A stretch of 64,000 nucleotides of DNA from positions 1,055,115 through 1,119,114 of the forward strand of contig CACRSC010000015.1 in NCBI GenBank assembly GCA_902651635.1, in the 5' to 3' direction. The translations under genes were made by a program, and so were the position numbers. The stretch comes from Mastigamoeba balamuthi (Eukaryota; Evosea; Mastigamoebida; Mastigamoebidae). Position 1 is the first letter of the stretch. Every line of letters begins with the position of its first letter. The notes under the pieces are model-generated. The model worked only from the letters and a program-made list of their open reading frames with translations, did no database searches and was not told where the DNA came from. This document shows positions 11,886 through 21,297 of the stretch, one piece after another.

Positions 11886-12629
11886 GCCCTTCCTACATCC
11901 TCTCTTCCATACCTACATCAATTGAATAAACAACAGTTGTTAACTGCCATCAAAAGAGCAGGCAGGTCATGTTTTTGCTTTTGGAGGAGAGGAGCCCAGG
12001 GCAGCAGAAAAACGTTTGAGTGGCAAGAGTAGGAAGAGAGATCACTGACGACCAACAGGTATCTAATAAGAGAATGACTGTGGACCACCTGGTGCCTGAG
12101 AAGAGGATGACTGTTAACAAGTAGGTGCCTTAGAGGTCTGGGAGGCACCTACCAGTGTGCTTCATGAACAGGGATGGTAGTTGACCTTGGTCCACTGCTC
12201 TATCTGTGATACAATGAGCCTTACCATTATCACAGACAGAGCAGTGCTATCAAGCCCCCTGTCTGAAGGGAGTTTCTCCAGCTTCAGGACTTAATAAATA
12301 ATAAAAATAAAAACAATGCTAGAATTGAGAAAAACGGACGGTAGGGGAGGAAACGCACCTGGAATGCCGAGCCGAGCATGAGCTTCTTCCTGAGCGTTAG
12401 CTCCCTGGTCTGCATGCCTGCCTTAACAGCATGTGAGAGCATTTTGTGCATATTATATAAACCTATAAGTGAAGTTTGGTTTTAACAAACATATTATGTG
12501 GTAAAATAAACACAGCATCAAAGAGAGAGTGAAGAAGCTTGAGCCAATCAAGACAGTTCACTTTCATAGTAGCTGAAGCAACGGAGGGCGTGCTGGTGAA
12601 CTAGGGACTAAGCAGCACATCAATCACAT
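11886..12629. other. AT-rich spacer between motif clusters
   Basis: No gene is visible. It has short A-rich runs (AATAAATAATAAAAATAAAAA near 12290) and few CG dinucleotides, and it looks like the interior of a non-autonomous or decayed transposon. Confidence 0.35.
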
Positions 12630-12745
12630 TTACGTGCTGTAGTGGATCCAGTTCTGCTACACACTGCTACGCATGCTCTGCTACATAGTGTAGTGGAAGT
12701 GAATTTCAGCAACAGTGCATAGCAGAGTCTGTGCTGCACTAGCCA
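12630..12745. repeat. Cluster 2 of CTACA/TGTAG short motif
   Basis: The same vocabulary as cluster 1 (GCTACACACTGCTACGCATG, GTAGTGGAAGTG, TAGCAGAG). It is separated from cluster 1 by about 750 bases of non-repetitive AT-rich DNA. Confidence 0.45.
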
Positions 12746-13494
12746 CCAGCATTACATCTCAGCAACATTGAGTAATCTGAGAATAGGACTGAGGAGGTTG
12801 ACAAGGAGATCACAGCAGGGGAATACAGGGGCACCTCATGTGTGTTGGAGTCAGATGAGAAGCAGAGGAAGGTGCTGCAGGAGAAGCAGCAGATCTCGGT
12901 CCTCATGAAGATGTCATGAGACCTCCTCAGTATCTTCAGTGTCACAATGAGAAGCGTGCCCACCAGCCCTGCACCTTTGGAGAGGTCAGGGCTGGGTTCA
13001 AGGTCATGCAGATAATGCTTGGTGGGACTCTGAACGACCTCATTATGAGGTATGAAACCCCCTTCCTCCTTCCTCCCTTGTTCTCTCTATGTTAATACAA
13101 GCTAATTTTTTCCAGGATGAATGAAACCTGTGCTGGAGCTGCCCACAAAATACTGGCATTTGTTCTCTGTTGCTTTGGCCTGGCTTCATGCAGCAGCCCT
13201 GTCTGTCACCAACAGAGAAGATCATCTTTCAGATGTTCCATTCCACTTCTTGGGGCAATGGTGACTACCCAGATGGCCAGCCCTCTGCAGGTTACACTGC
13301 GTGAAGTAGTATTTGTCACATGATCTGCAGCGATATGGTTTGTCCTTTCCGTCCTCCCTCTTCTGTACTTGAGCTGTAGCAGTGTGTTTCACCTGGCCTT
13401 GCACTCCTGTTCCTGGAGCATTAGGACCTGCTCTGCTCAATCCCTTCTGCATTACTGTCTCAGTGCACAAATGATGTCAAGTGCAAATCAGCCA
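12746..13494. other. Decayed coding-like sequence with a zinc-finger-like piece
   Basis: The minus-strand frame 13470-13222 contains YRCRSCDKYYFTQCNL followed by two histidines and another cysteine, which resembles a C2H2 or cysteine-rich transposase tail. The rest is interrupted. It is probably part of a dead DNA transposon. Confidence 0.3.
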
Positions 13495-13745
13495 GCTGGC
13501 AAAATCTAGACTACACACTACACAGCTTCCACTACACTTAGCTATGCAATTGCTTCTGCTATACACTGCTATACATACCTTTGCTGCACTGTGTAGCAGA
13601 TCAGCCTCCACTACACATTACTACATAGACTCTGCTATGCAGCGTAGTGTGCTGCTACATTTGTCTTTGCTACACTATGTAATGGTTGGACCTCCACTAC
13701 ACAGTGTTGCAGATCCTGTGTAGCAGTGCATAGTGGACCAAACTA
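13495..13745. repeat. Cluster 3 of CTACA/TGTAG short motif
   Basis: The motif is again dense (CTACACACTACACAGC, CCACTACACATTACTAC, GTGTAGCAG). Together with clusters 1 and 2 it brackets the 11.6-13.7 kb segment. Confidence 0.45.
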
Positions 13746-14722
13746 CCAAATTTTGTTTGATGTGCATGAGCACATCACTCTATTTTCTGCCTTCTGCTTT
13801 TTATGACAGCTTATATACTGCCAGCACAGAATATGCTGATAGTACTTACTATGTGCTGGCACATAGCTTATATCACAGGCTTATACTGTACTGGCGAAAA
13901 TAACCACAGAACACTGACATAAAACCCCTTTAATGGGCCCCATTTCTCAGGCCTGCCCAAGCAGAATTGTGCACTATTGTGTATACACACCCGCACATAG
14001 GTGGCATGCACGTGCACAGGCTATTCCGAGCTTACTTCACAATGTACGTTGTGTTTATTTTCAGAGATAAAATCTGCTGGCAGATATCATCTTTTTCGGA
14101 GGAATGCAGGCCAAGAGCAGAAGGTCAGACCAGCATATTCAGAAACAAACACAATATGTTACACACCTCACTGACTTTGGTAAGACCACCCAACTGCCTA
14201 AATAAAACACCATACGACCAACACCAGTACCAGCAGCCACCCAGAACAAGCAAAAGACACTGTATAACATGAATACCACACCACTTACACCTGCAGAAAT
14301 CACCAGAGCCATTAAGTGCCATTGTATGTATGCCCAGTGTGACAGTAAATTACACAATCAGAAGCATGTTTATCAGATACTCTAGAAATTGTATTAGCAA
14401 AAACAGGATGATATCCTGGAACCAGTATTCCTAGAGATGCTTTCAGACGCACTCTTTCAAGATTCACAATACACCCTTATTCACAGCCCACCATCCAGGG
14501 ATGGCCATGGCCGTGAACATAACATACTGGTGTATTTCATTTTCTCAGAATTCATTGTTCTAACCTATCTCTGTCTTTGTCTTCCCACCCGCCCGCCTTT
14601 AGTGATCGTTTTTCATCTCGAGAATTTTTCCAACTGACATCTGTCAATCACCATTTTAGAAGACAGGACAGGGATTGATTGGGCATAAATAGACTCTGCC
14701 ATGTGAGCAAGCATTGATTGCG
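13746..14722. other. AT-rich intergenic DNA left of the kinase gene
   Basis: No gene or RNA is supported. CpG remains low until about 14.8 kb, where host-like composition returns at the 3' end of the kinase gene. Confidence 0.4.
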
Positions 14723-16425
14723 TTAGGGTGTCCAGTTGATTGTCATATTTTTGGATATTACCTCCTTGCATTCCTCTATGGTGCCGAAACAAAGATCTGA
14801 CTCAGTAATTGCCTGTCCTCTGTAGTCTGGTTGGTCGTCGTCGTCGTAGAACTCGCTGAAGTACCTGTGCCTCAGCGCTGCGGCAGCACTGGGCCTGTTT
14901 AGTGGCGAGAACTGTATCATTGAACACAGCAAATCGACCGCCGGTGCACTGAGGTGTGCCATCTCCGCTCGCAGCTCCCGGATCCGCAGTGGTGGGAGTG
15001 ACTCCAGGACAGTCCACGCAAATGGCGACGCGATTCCCACGATGTCCTGCTCCGCCGGAGTGCCCGTGACCTCGATGATCCTCATCAGTTGGTTCATAGT
15101 CCCCGACCCCGGCAGCAACGGCACCCGTAGCAACATCTCTCCCAGGATGCAGGCAGCACCCCATATGTCCGACTCTGGCCGCACCTGGCGCGAACCCAGC
15201 AGCCTCTCGGGCGAGCGGTACCACGAGTTGCCAAAGACAGGGTCGGGCTGCTCTGGCAAGAGGCCCACAACGTGCACATCCGTGAGACCAGAGACCTTGA
15301 CAGTGCACTCCTGATTGATCAGAAACGACCCTGGGTACACTCGCCTGGAGTCGGCGGTGAGCAACGCAACATGGGAAAGGGCAGCAGCGCTGCACCATAG
15401 CACGAGGCCCGCGGAGTGAAGGTACTTGAGGGCGCAGAGGATCTGGTACATGATGTACTGCACGTGCAGGGGCTCGAGGATGTCGGCCCTGATGACGGTC
15501 ATCAGATCTGTCGGGAAGTACTCCCGCACTAGGAACACCCTAGGCGGATCCCCCGGCTCGGCGTGCACACGCTCGACCGTCACGACGTTGTGGTGCGACA
15601 GCCTCGACGACAGGACAACCTCCTTGGCGGCCTCCCTTGCGCCGTCCACAAACCTCAGGGCGTCGCAGAGGTGCTGCGCACCCAAGAGAGGAGACCCCCA
15701 CAACGATACAACCGATCAGTGCCTGCTGCTGCTGTCAGCAAGGGACCGGCGCAGTGCAGGGTCTAGCACTCCCCCCTGGATGACAGGCGGGGCAGCACCA
15801 GACATCCAAACAAGCTCCCGCACTCGACGACGTTCAGGCAACAGCGCGATTGTGCCAACGTGCGAGAACAGACAGTACAGAGCAACAGAGCAACAGACCA
15901 TCAGCCCTGCGTCCGAGAAGGGCTCACACGCTCTGCCTCCCCCTGCCCCCCGCACAGTAGTCCCCAACAGCGCTGTGCCTGGCCAGCCAACCGCCTGTCA
16001 TCCAGAGGGACGCCACCAACGCGCACCGAGCCGGGCCGCACGGGCAACTGGGAGGGGGGGGGGAATGGGTGTGCCTTGAGGGCCACTTGGCGTCCTCGGT
16101 CCACGTCCGTGGCGATGTACATCTCAGAGTAGGCCCCACGCCCGATTCTCTGGTCGATCCGGTACTTGCAGACTGCACGTCGCGTCAGTCGCGGGGTGGG
16201 CGGGCTGGGAGGAGCCCCCCAGGGGGCCGAGGCGACGGGCAACGCACAGAGGGCCCTGCGCAGCGTCCGCACAAACAGCGACAGCGTGTGCGCGTCCAGG
16301 ACGCTCACAGGGCTGCGCGAGCCCAGCCGGGGGTGAAGCCCCAGGCAGAGGGTGGCGGCGGCTTCCTGCAGAAGCGTGTGGCCACCGTCGGGCCCGAACT
16401 CGAGCTCCGTGCCCTCCAACAACAT
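14723..16425 (-). CDS. MAPK/CMGC-like pseudokinase
   Basis: The start at 16425 gives MLLEGTELEFGPDGG. The N-lobe exon has IGRGAYSEMYIATD and VALK, so the glycine loop and the beta-3 lysine are present. The C-lobe follows the ERK/CMGC plan: HHNVVTVERV, ILCALKYLHSAGLV, NSWYRSPERLLG, SDIWGAACILGEMLLR, NQLMRIIEVTGTP. Where HRDLKPSN should be, a 20-residue insert is followed by RRVYPGSFLIN, so the catalytic Asp and Asn are absent. DFG is replaced by VKVSGL. Splicing alternatives that I tested do not restore either motif. It is probably a scaffold or allosteric pseudokinase. Introns lie between the N-lobe exons and around 15.7-16.08 kb, where the exact donor is unclear. Confidence 0.75.
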
Positions 16426-16463
16426 TTGGGGATTGCGGACCAAAGATACTTGAATCTGTTCGC

Positions 16464-16470
16464 GATATTT
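16464..16470 (-). promoter_or_regulatory. AAATATC motif (coding strand)
   Basis: This is AAATATC on the coding strand of the kinase gene, 39 nt before its ATG, in the context CAGCAAATATCGCG. The same CAGCAAATATCGC string occurs upstream of the gene at 7173-8317. Confidence 0.5.
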
Positions 16471-16662
16471 GCTGTTGATCCTGGGAGTGATATTCACTCC
16501 CTGGTTCCATTCCGATTTACTGGTCTTTCTTCTGTTCCGCTCGCGGTTTTTTACAGCAGCGGCCCTGTATGAAGCCCCGGATGAAGCGGGCGGTTCCCAC
16601 GACCATCTGCGCCAAGCCCACAACAGCCCTGACGGCGCCGAAGGCGTGCGTCCTGGCGGCGG

Positions 16663-16720
16663 CTGAAGTAGTCCCCGATTCGTTTTTGCAGCCGCAAAAA
16701 CGAATCGGGGACTACTTCAG
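16663..16720. repeat. Perfect 27-bp inverted repeat with 4-nt loop
   Basis: The left arm 16663-16689 (CTGAAGTAGTCCCCGATTCG plus TTTTTGC) is exactly complementary to the right arm 16694-16720, around the loop AGCC. It marks the junction between host-like GC-rich DNA on the left and the repeat-rich virus-like island on the right. It could be an element end, a foldback insertion, or the scar of a repair event. Confidence 0.85.
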
Positions 16721-17072
16721 GGGTCAAACTCACTCCAGAGTTAACCCCTACCATGGTACTCAGTTTTTGTCTGTTCGGGACTAACCACAGTATGAGAATG
16801 TTTCACCACCCTATTCCGAAATACAACAACTCACTTTGGTGTGACAACCCTCTCAATTTCGGGGAGTGTCCCAGACCCAATCTCAGTCCAAGGTCATCTA
16901 CAATAGATCTTCTCATTTTTATGAGACTGTCTGTGGTGCAAGCAAAGACAAGAAAACCCCTCTGCAAAGGCTCTCAAACCCCTCACGGAAGGCTCTTCAG
17001 ACCCATACCGATGGCCCTCTGACATGCCTCCACACACGGAAACAAAAGCCCAGCTCTGTATCAAGCTTGATG

Positions 17073-17120
17073 ATGTCAAACAAAAATGTCCGACATTTTG
17101 TGTCCTGGACAATTTTGCCA
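17073..17120 (+). repeat. Iteron-like repeat R1
   Basis: The unit is TGTCAAACAAAAATGTCCGA continuing CATTTTGTGTCCTGGACAAT. It contains two palindromic words, AATGTCCGACATT and TGTCC-T-GGACA. Confidence 0.7.
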
Positions 17121-17187
17121 AAAATTGGGGCGCGTTTGCCCGTGCTATTTATAGACCCATGACGTGGCATCGTAACAGCCTGGCTCT

Positions 17188-17240
17188 GACGTCAAACAAA
17201 ATTGTCCGACATTTTGTGTCCTGGACAATTTTGCCAAAGT
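17188..17240 (+). repeat. Iteron-like repeat R2
   Basis: This is nearly identical to R1, 115 bases downstream. Both are followed by CTATTTATAG after 20-40 bases, so the repeat unit extends beyond the palindrome. Confidence 0.7.
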
Positions 17241-17284
17241 TTTGGGTCCTGAGGACAACCTATTTATAGGGCGTTTACAGCCAC

Positions 17285-17328
17285 GTCACCTGTTAACAGC
17301 CACGTCACATGTTAACAACCACGTCACT
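17285..17328 (+). repeat. Short GTTAACA-CACGTCAC repeats
   Basis: CACGTCAC and GTTAACA alternate three times. The related words GTTAACACGTGACGTG recur near 20217, just before the coiled-coil gene. Confidence 0.5.
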
Positions 17329-17355
17329 ACAGCTTGGTCCCGTGAGAATCGTGTG

Positions 17356-17520
17356 GGCGATCTCGTCCTCAGGTAGTGAGAAGGTGTTCACGCGGAAATT
17401 CATGGACAATCTCATCCTCAGGTAGTGACAAGGGGTTCACACAGAAATTCAGGGCGATCTTGTCCTCAGGTGGTGAGAGGGGTTCGCAGGGGCGATCTCG
17501 TCCTCAGGTAGTGAGAAGGC
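17356..17520 (+). repeat. Four tandem GATCTCGTCCTCAGGTAGTGAG units
   Basis: Four imperfect direct copies of GGCGATCTCGTCCTCAGGTA followed by GTGAGAAGG and GTTC. A fifth diverged copy lies at 19118-19160. Unit spacing varies from 35 to 50 bases. Confidence 0.7.
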
Positions 17521-18192
17521 TAACAGAAGACTTTTTGTTGCCACAAACACTGTGACATCAAACAAAAATGTGATGTTCTGTAGAACCTTGACGGAGTAGA
17601 TTCTGCCCTGCACAAGAATCTTTGCCGCAAGCAGGCAGTCCAAAAATAGCACCTGATGACCAGTACGAAGAAGGCACATGCTGCACACTGAGTCATCATC
17701 ACACAGTAGTGGAAGAATACAAAAAAAGGAAGAAGGAACATTGACCTTGCTTGCCCCAAGACTGCACCATTGGTGTGCCACTTTTGGGAGTTGTGGTTTG
17801 TTGGCCAACCACTCATCTCTCTGTTCGTATTCCCGCCTCTCCTTCGTGGTTCGGGAGAACCCCACTCTATACATTTTGTAGATCCCCTCTTGGCCCACAT
17901 TTCGTATAGAGTTGCTTTCTCCCAGTACATGTATACTGTCATCTGATATAACAACTGACCACAGAAATTTGTTTGTAAGGGTGCCCAGTGCCATGCCTTT
18001 CTAATTTCACAGCTTCTATGTACTGCATGTTCTGTACCTGGCAATCGGTTCCAGAAACTGCACAAGGGTGCATAGCTGCTGTGGGTCTGGGGTGTGAGAG
18101 TGACAGTAGATAAGGGGCTACAACCATTTCCGGCTGTCTCTGTTTTTGGGGTTGCTTCATTTTCATAGTAGACAGCCTTTCAGAGAACACCA

Positions 18193-18318
18193 CAAATGTC
18201 GGACATTTTTTGTCCTGGACATTTTTTGGCTGGCAGAAGACCTTTTTTGTTGCCACAAACACTGTGACGTCAAACAAAAATGTCCAACATTTAGTGTCCT
18301 GGATAATTTTTGGCTGGC
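18193..18318 (+). repeat. Iteron-like repeats R4 and R5
   Basis: Two copies of the R1 palindrome (18193-18233 and 18265-18318) are joined by TTGTTGCCACAAACACTG. The same joiner occurs at 17535-17552 in front of a truncated copy (R3). Confidence 0.65.
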
Positions 18319-18319
18319 G

Positions 18320-19001
18320 CCCGAGCAGAAGAGCCACAAACACTGATGATGTGGCGATTTTTCAAAAGGTACAGTTGTGCTTCTCGACTATCCATCACCA
18401 CTGCTCTTGGGGTATGTGGTGACGGTGGGCCCCCAACAGGGGGTTTTGGGGGGATTCTGATGACGTGTGTATCTTAACAACAACAACAAGACGAAAACTT
18501 TTGTGCTGATACCCCCTGTTGGGAGGAATGCTGCCGAGCTTCTTCTCAGACCCATTGCACATGGCTATTGCATCGTGCACGCCAACGGCGACATGCTCAA
18601 CTGCTGCTGCACAAACATGGCTGCCGTGCCAAAATCAACGCAGTCACGCATGAGGCGTGTCACTGGTGTCCACAAGGGGATCGTTAAGACAAAGCAGAGA
18701 GGCAAGAAGGTGATTGTCGTAAGGCCCAAGGGTAAGAAGCAGAGGCTGTTTCGTGGGTGCAATGCCCTTGCTCATGCTGCAATTTATACAGCAGTCCCGT
18801 GCAACAACACCTTGGGCTACGAACTCCTTTGCCAGAGCAACCCCTCTGCACCTCCCCCAGCACCACTGCCACCCCCTGATGCACCTGCATGCATTCCACA
18901 CCATTCAGCCAATGAATAACAAACGGGGAAACCTCTGTGAAGCACATTTATGTGGGTCAAGTGACGAAGAGAGGAAAGGTTCGGCAGGGACAATTGGTTG
19001 G
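18320..19001 (+). other. Leader region with an unassigned basic open frame
   Basis: A frame from about 18467 to 18919 encodes a very basic stretch (RMRRVTGVHKGIVKTKQRGK) and a Pro-rich end, but it has no ATG at its beginning and no family match that I recognise. It may be a structural or DNA-binding protein remnant, or not coding at all. Confidence 0.25.
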
Positions 19002-19050
19002 TGTCAAACTGAAATGTCGGACATTTCGTGTCCTGCACATGGGACTTGGC
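19002..19050 (+). repeat. Iteron-like repeat R6
   Basis: A diverged direct copy (GTGTCAAACTGAAATGTCGG ACATTTCGTGTCCTG). It is followed by ACAAACACTGATGATGAGGC, which also follows R5 at 18333-18355. Confidence 0.55.
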
Positions 19051-19276
19051 GGGGGACAATTACCAGCTACAAACACTGATGATGAGGCGATTGATCTTTG
19101 TTCTCAGCACAAAGGGTGATCCAGTCTCTTCCTCAGGTGGTGACAAGAGGTTCGCGCAGTGTTGTGGCTATGAAAGTTGTGCACAGTTATTGGGTCGCAG
19201 TCACGCAAGGTGATCAGCCAGTTTACTTGATGTGTCAGTTTTTGTGGCTTGGAAAAGTCTCCTCCATCAGAGCCCC

Positions 19277-19310
19277 CAAAAATGTCCAGGACACACAATT
19301 TCGGGCATTT
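19277..19310 (-). repeat. Inverted iteron-like repeat R7
   Basis: The reverse complement of this stretch contains AAATTGTGTGTCCTGGACAT, so this copy points opposite to R1-R6. R1 and R7 may therefore bracket a 2.2-kb unit. Confidence 0.55.
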
Positions 19311-19540
19311 AGAAATTATGCCATACGGTCTGAAAGGCACACTGCCCCCTGGCCAGCACGAGCCCACGTTCACTGCTCTTGAGTGTACAGTGAGGTGTTG
19401 TACAGTTGGCAAGAAGCGATTTGCGCCTTTCAAATATCAGAGGGCACAAATCACAAAGAGGTGTTGCACCACGCGCACAGGACCTCAGAATGGCGGACAA
19501 GAGCCAGGAGCATTCTCCTCACCCCACGTACGGGGGTATT

Positions 19541-20136
19541 AGTGGTCGGCAGCTCTTACATCCCTCTCATCCAGCAGAAAGCCCCAGCAGAGGAAGAAGA
19601 GGGTGCGTGTGTGTGCAGCCCACAGTTCAAACCGGCCCTGTGCCTATTGTGGTGAGTGGCACTCGGCCAAGTGGAGCCGGCTGTGTTTAAGCAGCAGGGC
19701 TTGCGTGACCTGCAAAAGCCACGTCTCACACGCACTGGCAAATGGCACTTCAATGATTGTGCTCCCGTCACTTGTGGCCAGGAACGGCCTCTTTGCCCTG
19801 GCAGAATTCAAGCCCAACGACGTCCTCTGCCTCTACTCTGGAGACCAAGAGGGAGCTCCTGTGCCTGCCGTCAAAGCTGGCAACACAGAAGAGGTGCTGG
19901 CATATGCGTGCTCTGTCAGAAAGATCACTGAGAAAGCGGCTTTCCACTGGAGCCCAGGGTGCCAGGGCGTGTTCACCAACACTCCACATGGCACAAAGGG
20001 CCACTCCAATGCAGTGTTCACGGCCAGGGACAGGCGAATTGTGCTGGTCGCAAAGCGCAAGATCTGCGTGCTCAACGAGATCCTCATGGGCTATGGCTCT
20101 GGCTACTGGGCCAACATGCGCACGCAGGCCAATTGA
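19541..20136 (+). CDS. SET-domain protein of the virus-like element
   Basis: The C-terminal half follows the SET lysine methyltransferase plan. NGLFALAEFKPNDVLCLYSG is the N-terminal SET strand pair. CQGVFTNTPHGTKGHSNAVF corresponds to the N-x-H-type cofactor-binding loop with a following N. IVLVAKRKICVLNEILMGYG ending in SGYW matches the final 'A.R.I..GEE....YG..Y' block. A cysteine-rich N-terminal part (CAYC, CLSS, CVTC) could bind zinc. Short viral SET enzymes such as chlorella virus vSET modify host histones, so chromatin manipulation is a reasonable guess. The start is not resolved, and the protein belongs to the fossil element. Confidence 0.6.
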
Positions 20137-20343
20137 AAGTGGGGTACCAAGTCACACAGCAGAGGCAGCCTGTTTTCTCACAGTGAGGAAGGCTTCGTGG
20201 GTTTGCCATGTGCTTGTTAACACGTGACGTGGCGTAACAGAGGACGTGGTGCGTTATCGAAAAGAAATCCGTGACTCATCACTCAGCATAAATTAACATT
20301 TGTTGACGGTTGTCGACTGGTCATTGACAAACAAAAGAGGAAG

Positions 20344-20712
20344 ATGTCCATCACACAGGCAGAGACAGAGGTCACACAAGAGAAGCACGCTCAACAGCTT
20401 GTGTTGCAGGCCGTTTCCAGGCAGATCACCAGGTATGCAGCGCAATGCTGTGAGGCCATCATGAGGGACACAGGCGGGTACTGCGAGGAGTGCCTGCTGG
20501 AGGCCACAGACATCGAGCCAATTGAGGAAGGCATTGTCGTGACTGAGAAATACCTGGCCAAGTGCGACAAGCTGCTGGCCGATTATCAAGAACTCAAGAA
20601 GGCCAGTGATGGGCTGAAGAAATCCGTAAAGAGGGTCCGTGCACTCGACGAGGCCATCACCAACAAGAGGGCTCGCACCACGGCACCTGCAGTGGGGGCT
20701 CAGAAAAAGTAA
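20344..20712 (+). CDS. Small coiled-coil protein of the virus-like element
   Basis: The frame is 122 residues from an ATG at 20344 and is open throughout. It is predicted helical: an N-terminal region with a CCEAI and CEEC cysteine cluster is followed by a heptad-rich helix (EKYLAKCDKLLADYQELKKA) and a basic tail (NKRARTT, GAQKK) that could enter the nucleus. No family is recognised. It sits between the SET protein and the HNH-like protein on the same strand. Confidence 0.55.
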   Translation: MSITQAETEVTQEKHAQQLVLQAVSRQITRYAAQCCEAIMRDTGGYCEECLLEATDIEPIEEGIVVTEKYLAKCDKLLADYQELKKASDGLKKSVKRVRALDEAITNKRARTTAPAVGAQKK

Positions 20713-20719
20713 ACGAAGC

Positions 20720-21073
20720 ATGTGCACCCACCACCGTCTGTGCAGTCGAGCCATATCCAAACAATACCTCAGACACAATAGCTTTGCACAAGTGCTACCT
20801 GTGATCGTGTGGGGGAACATAGGGAGGGCCAAGCCCCAACCTTATTCCGATAGTGTTGCACAAGATATTGACGAGAACTACCTTGTGCAAAAGAGGACAG
20901 ACTGGCGGCCTCACCACAGTGAAAAGACAGCACTACAGAGGGCCCAGCTCTCCCAGGGAGAGCGCGAGCACCTGATGACGACTCTCTACAAGCAAGGCGG
21001 GAGGTGTCTCGCCACTGGGGTTGAATACAGGGTTGATCCGAGAGTCGGGAAACAGTTCCTATTTATCATATAA
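20720..21073 (+). CDS. HNH/EndoVII-like nuclease remnant
   Basis: From the ATG at 20720, 8 bases after the coiled-coil stop, the frame ends in SQGEREHLMTTLYKQGGRCL followed by ATGVEYRVDP. The 'L...QGG.C..TG' string is the usual opening of HNH and endonuclease VII-type domains, where the cysteine begins the zinc knuckle. The later part of the domain is not recognisable here. If real, the ancestor would cut DNA or resolve junctions for the element. This is part of the fossil. Confidence 0.4.
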   Translation: MCTHHRLCSRAISKQYLRHNSFAQVLPVIVWGNIGRAKPQPYSDSVAQDIDENYLVQKRTDWRPHHSEKTALQRAQLSQGEREHLMTTLYKQGGRCLATGVEYRVDPRVGKQFLFII

Positions 21074-21297
21074 GTGGGAAAATGGCAGTTCGACCTTCTC
21101 ACGTTGTGAGAAGGGCCGTGTCATGCCTGACTTTCGACATCCCCCAAGGAGGGAAAAAGGGAAAAAAATCCCTATCTTCAAACGAGAGCTCAAATTTCCC
21201 CCTGTGGGGGTCACGTGTCGGATAGTTTTACTTGTGAGTTTCCCGAGAACGCCCGGATTTCCCAAGAGGATTCCCAGTCACCCTCAGGTTTCACAGT

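Noticed and set aside
17356-17520. Possible CRISPR-like array
   Set aside because: The units are imperfect, spacing is irregular, the intervening bases resemble each other and the genome is eukaryotic.
18467-18919. Basic open frame as a confident gene
   Set aside because: It has no ATG at its start and no recognisable family; kept only as a low-confidence note.
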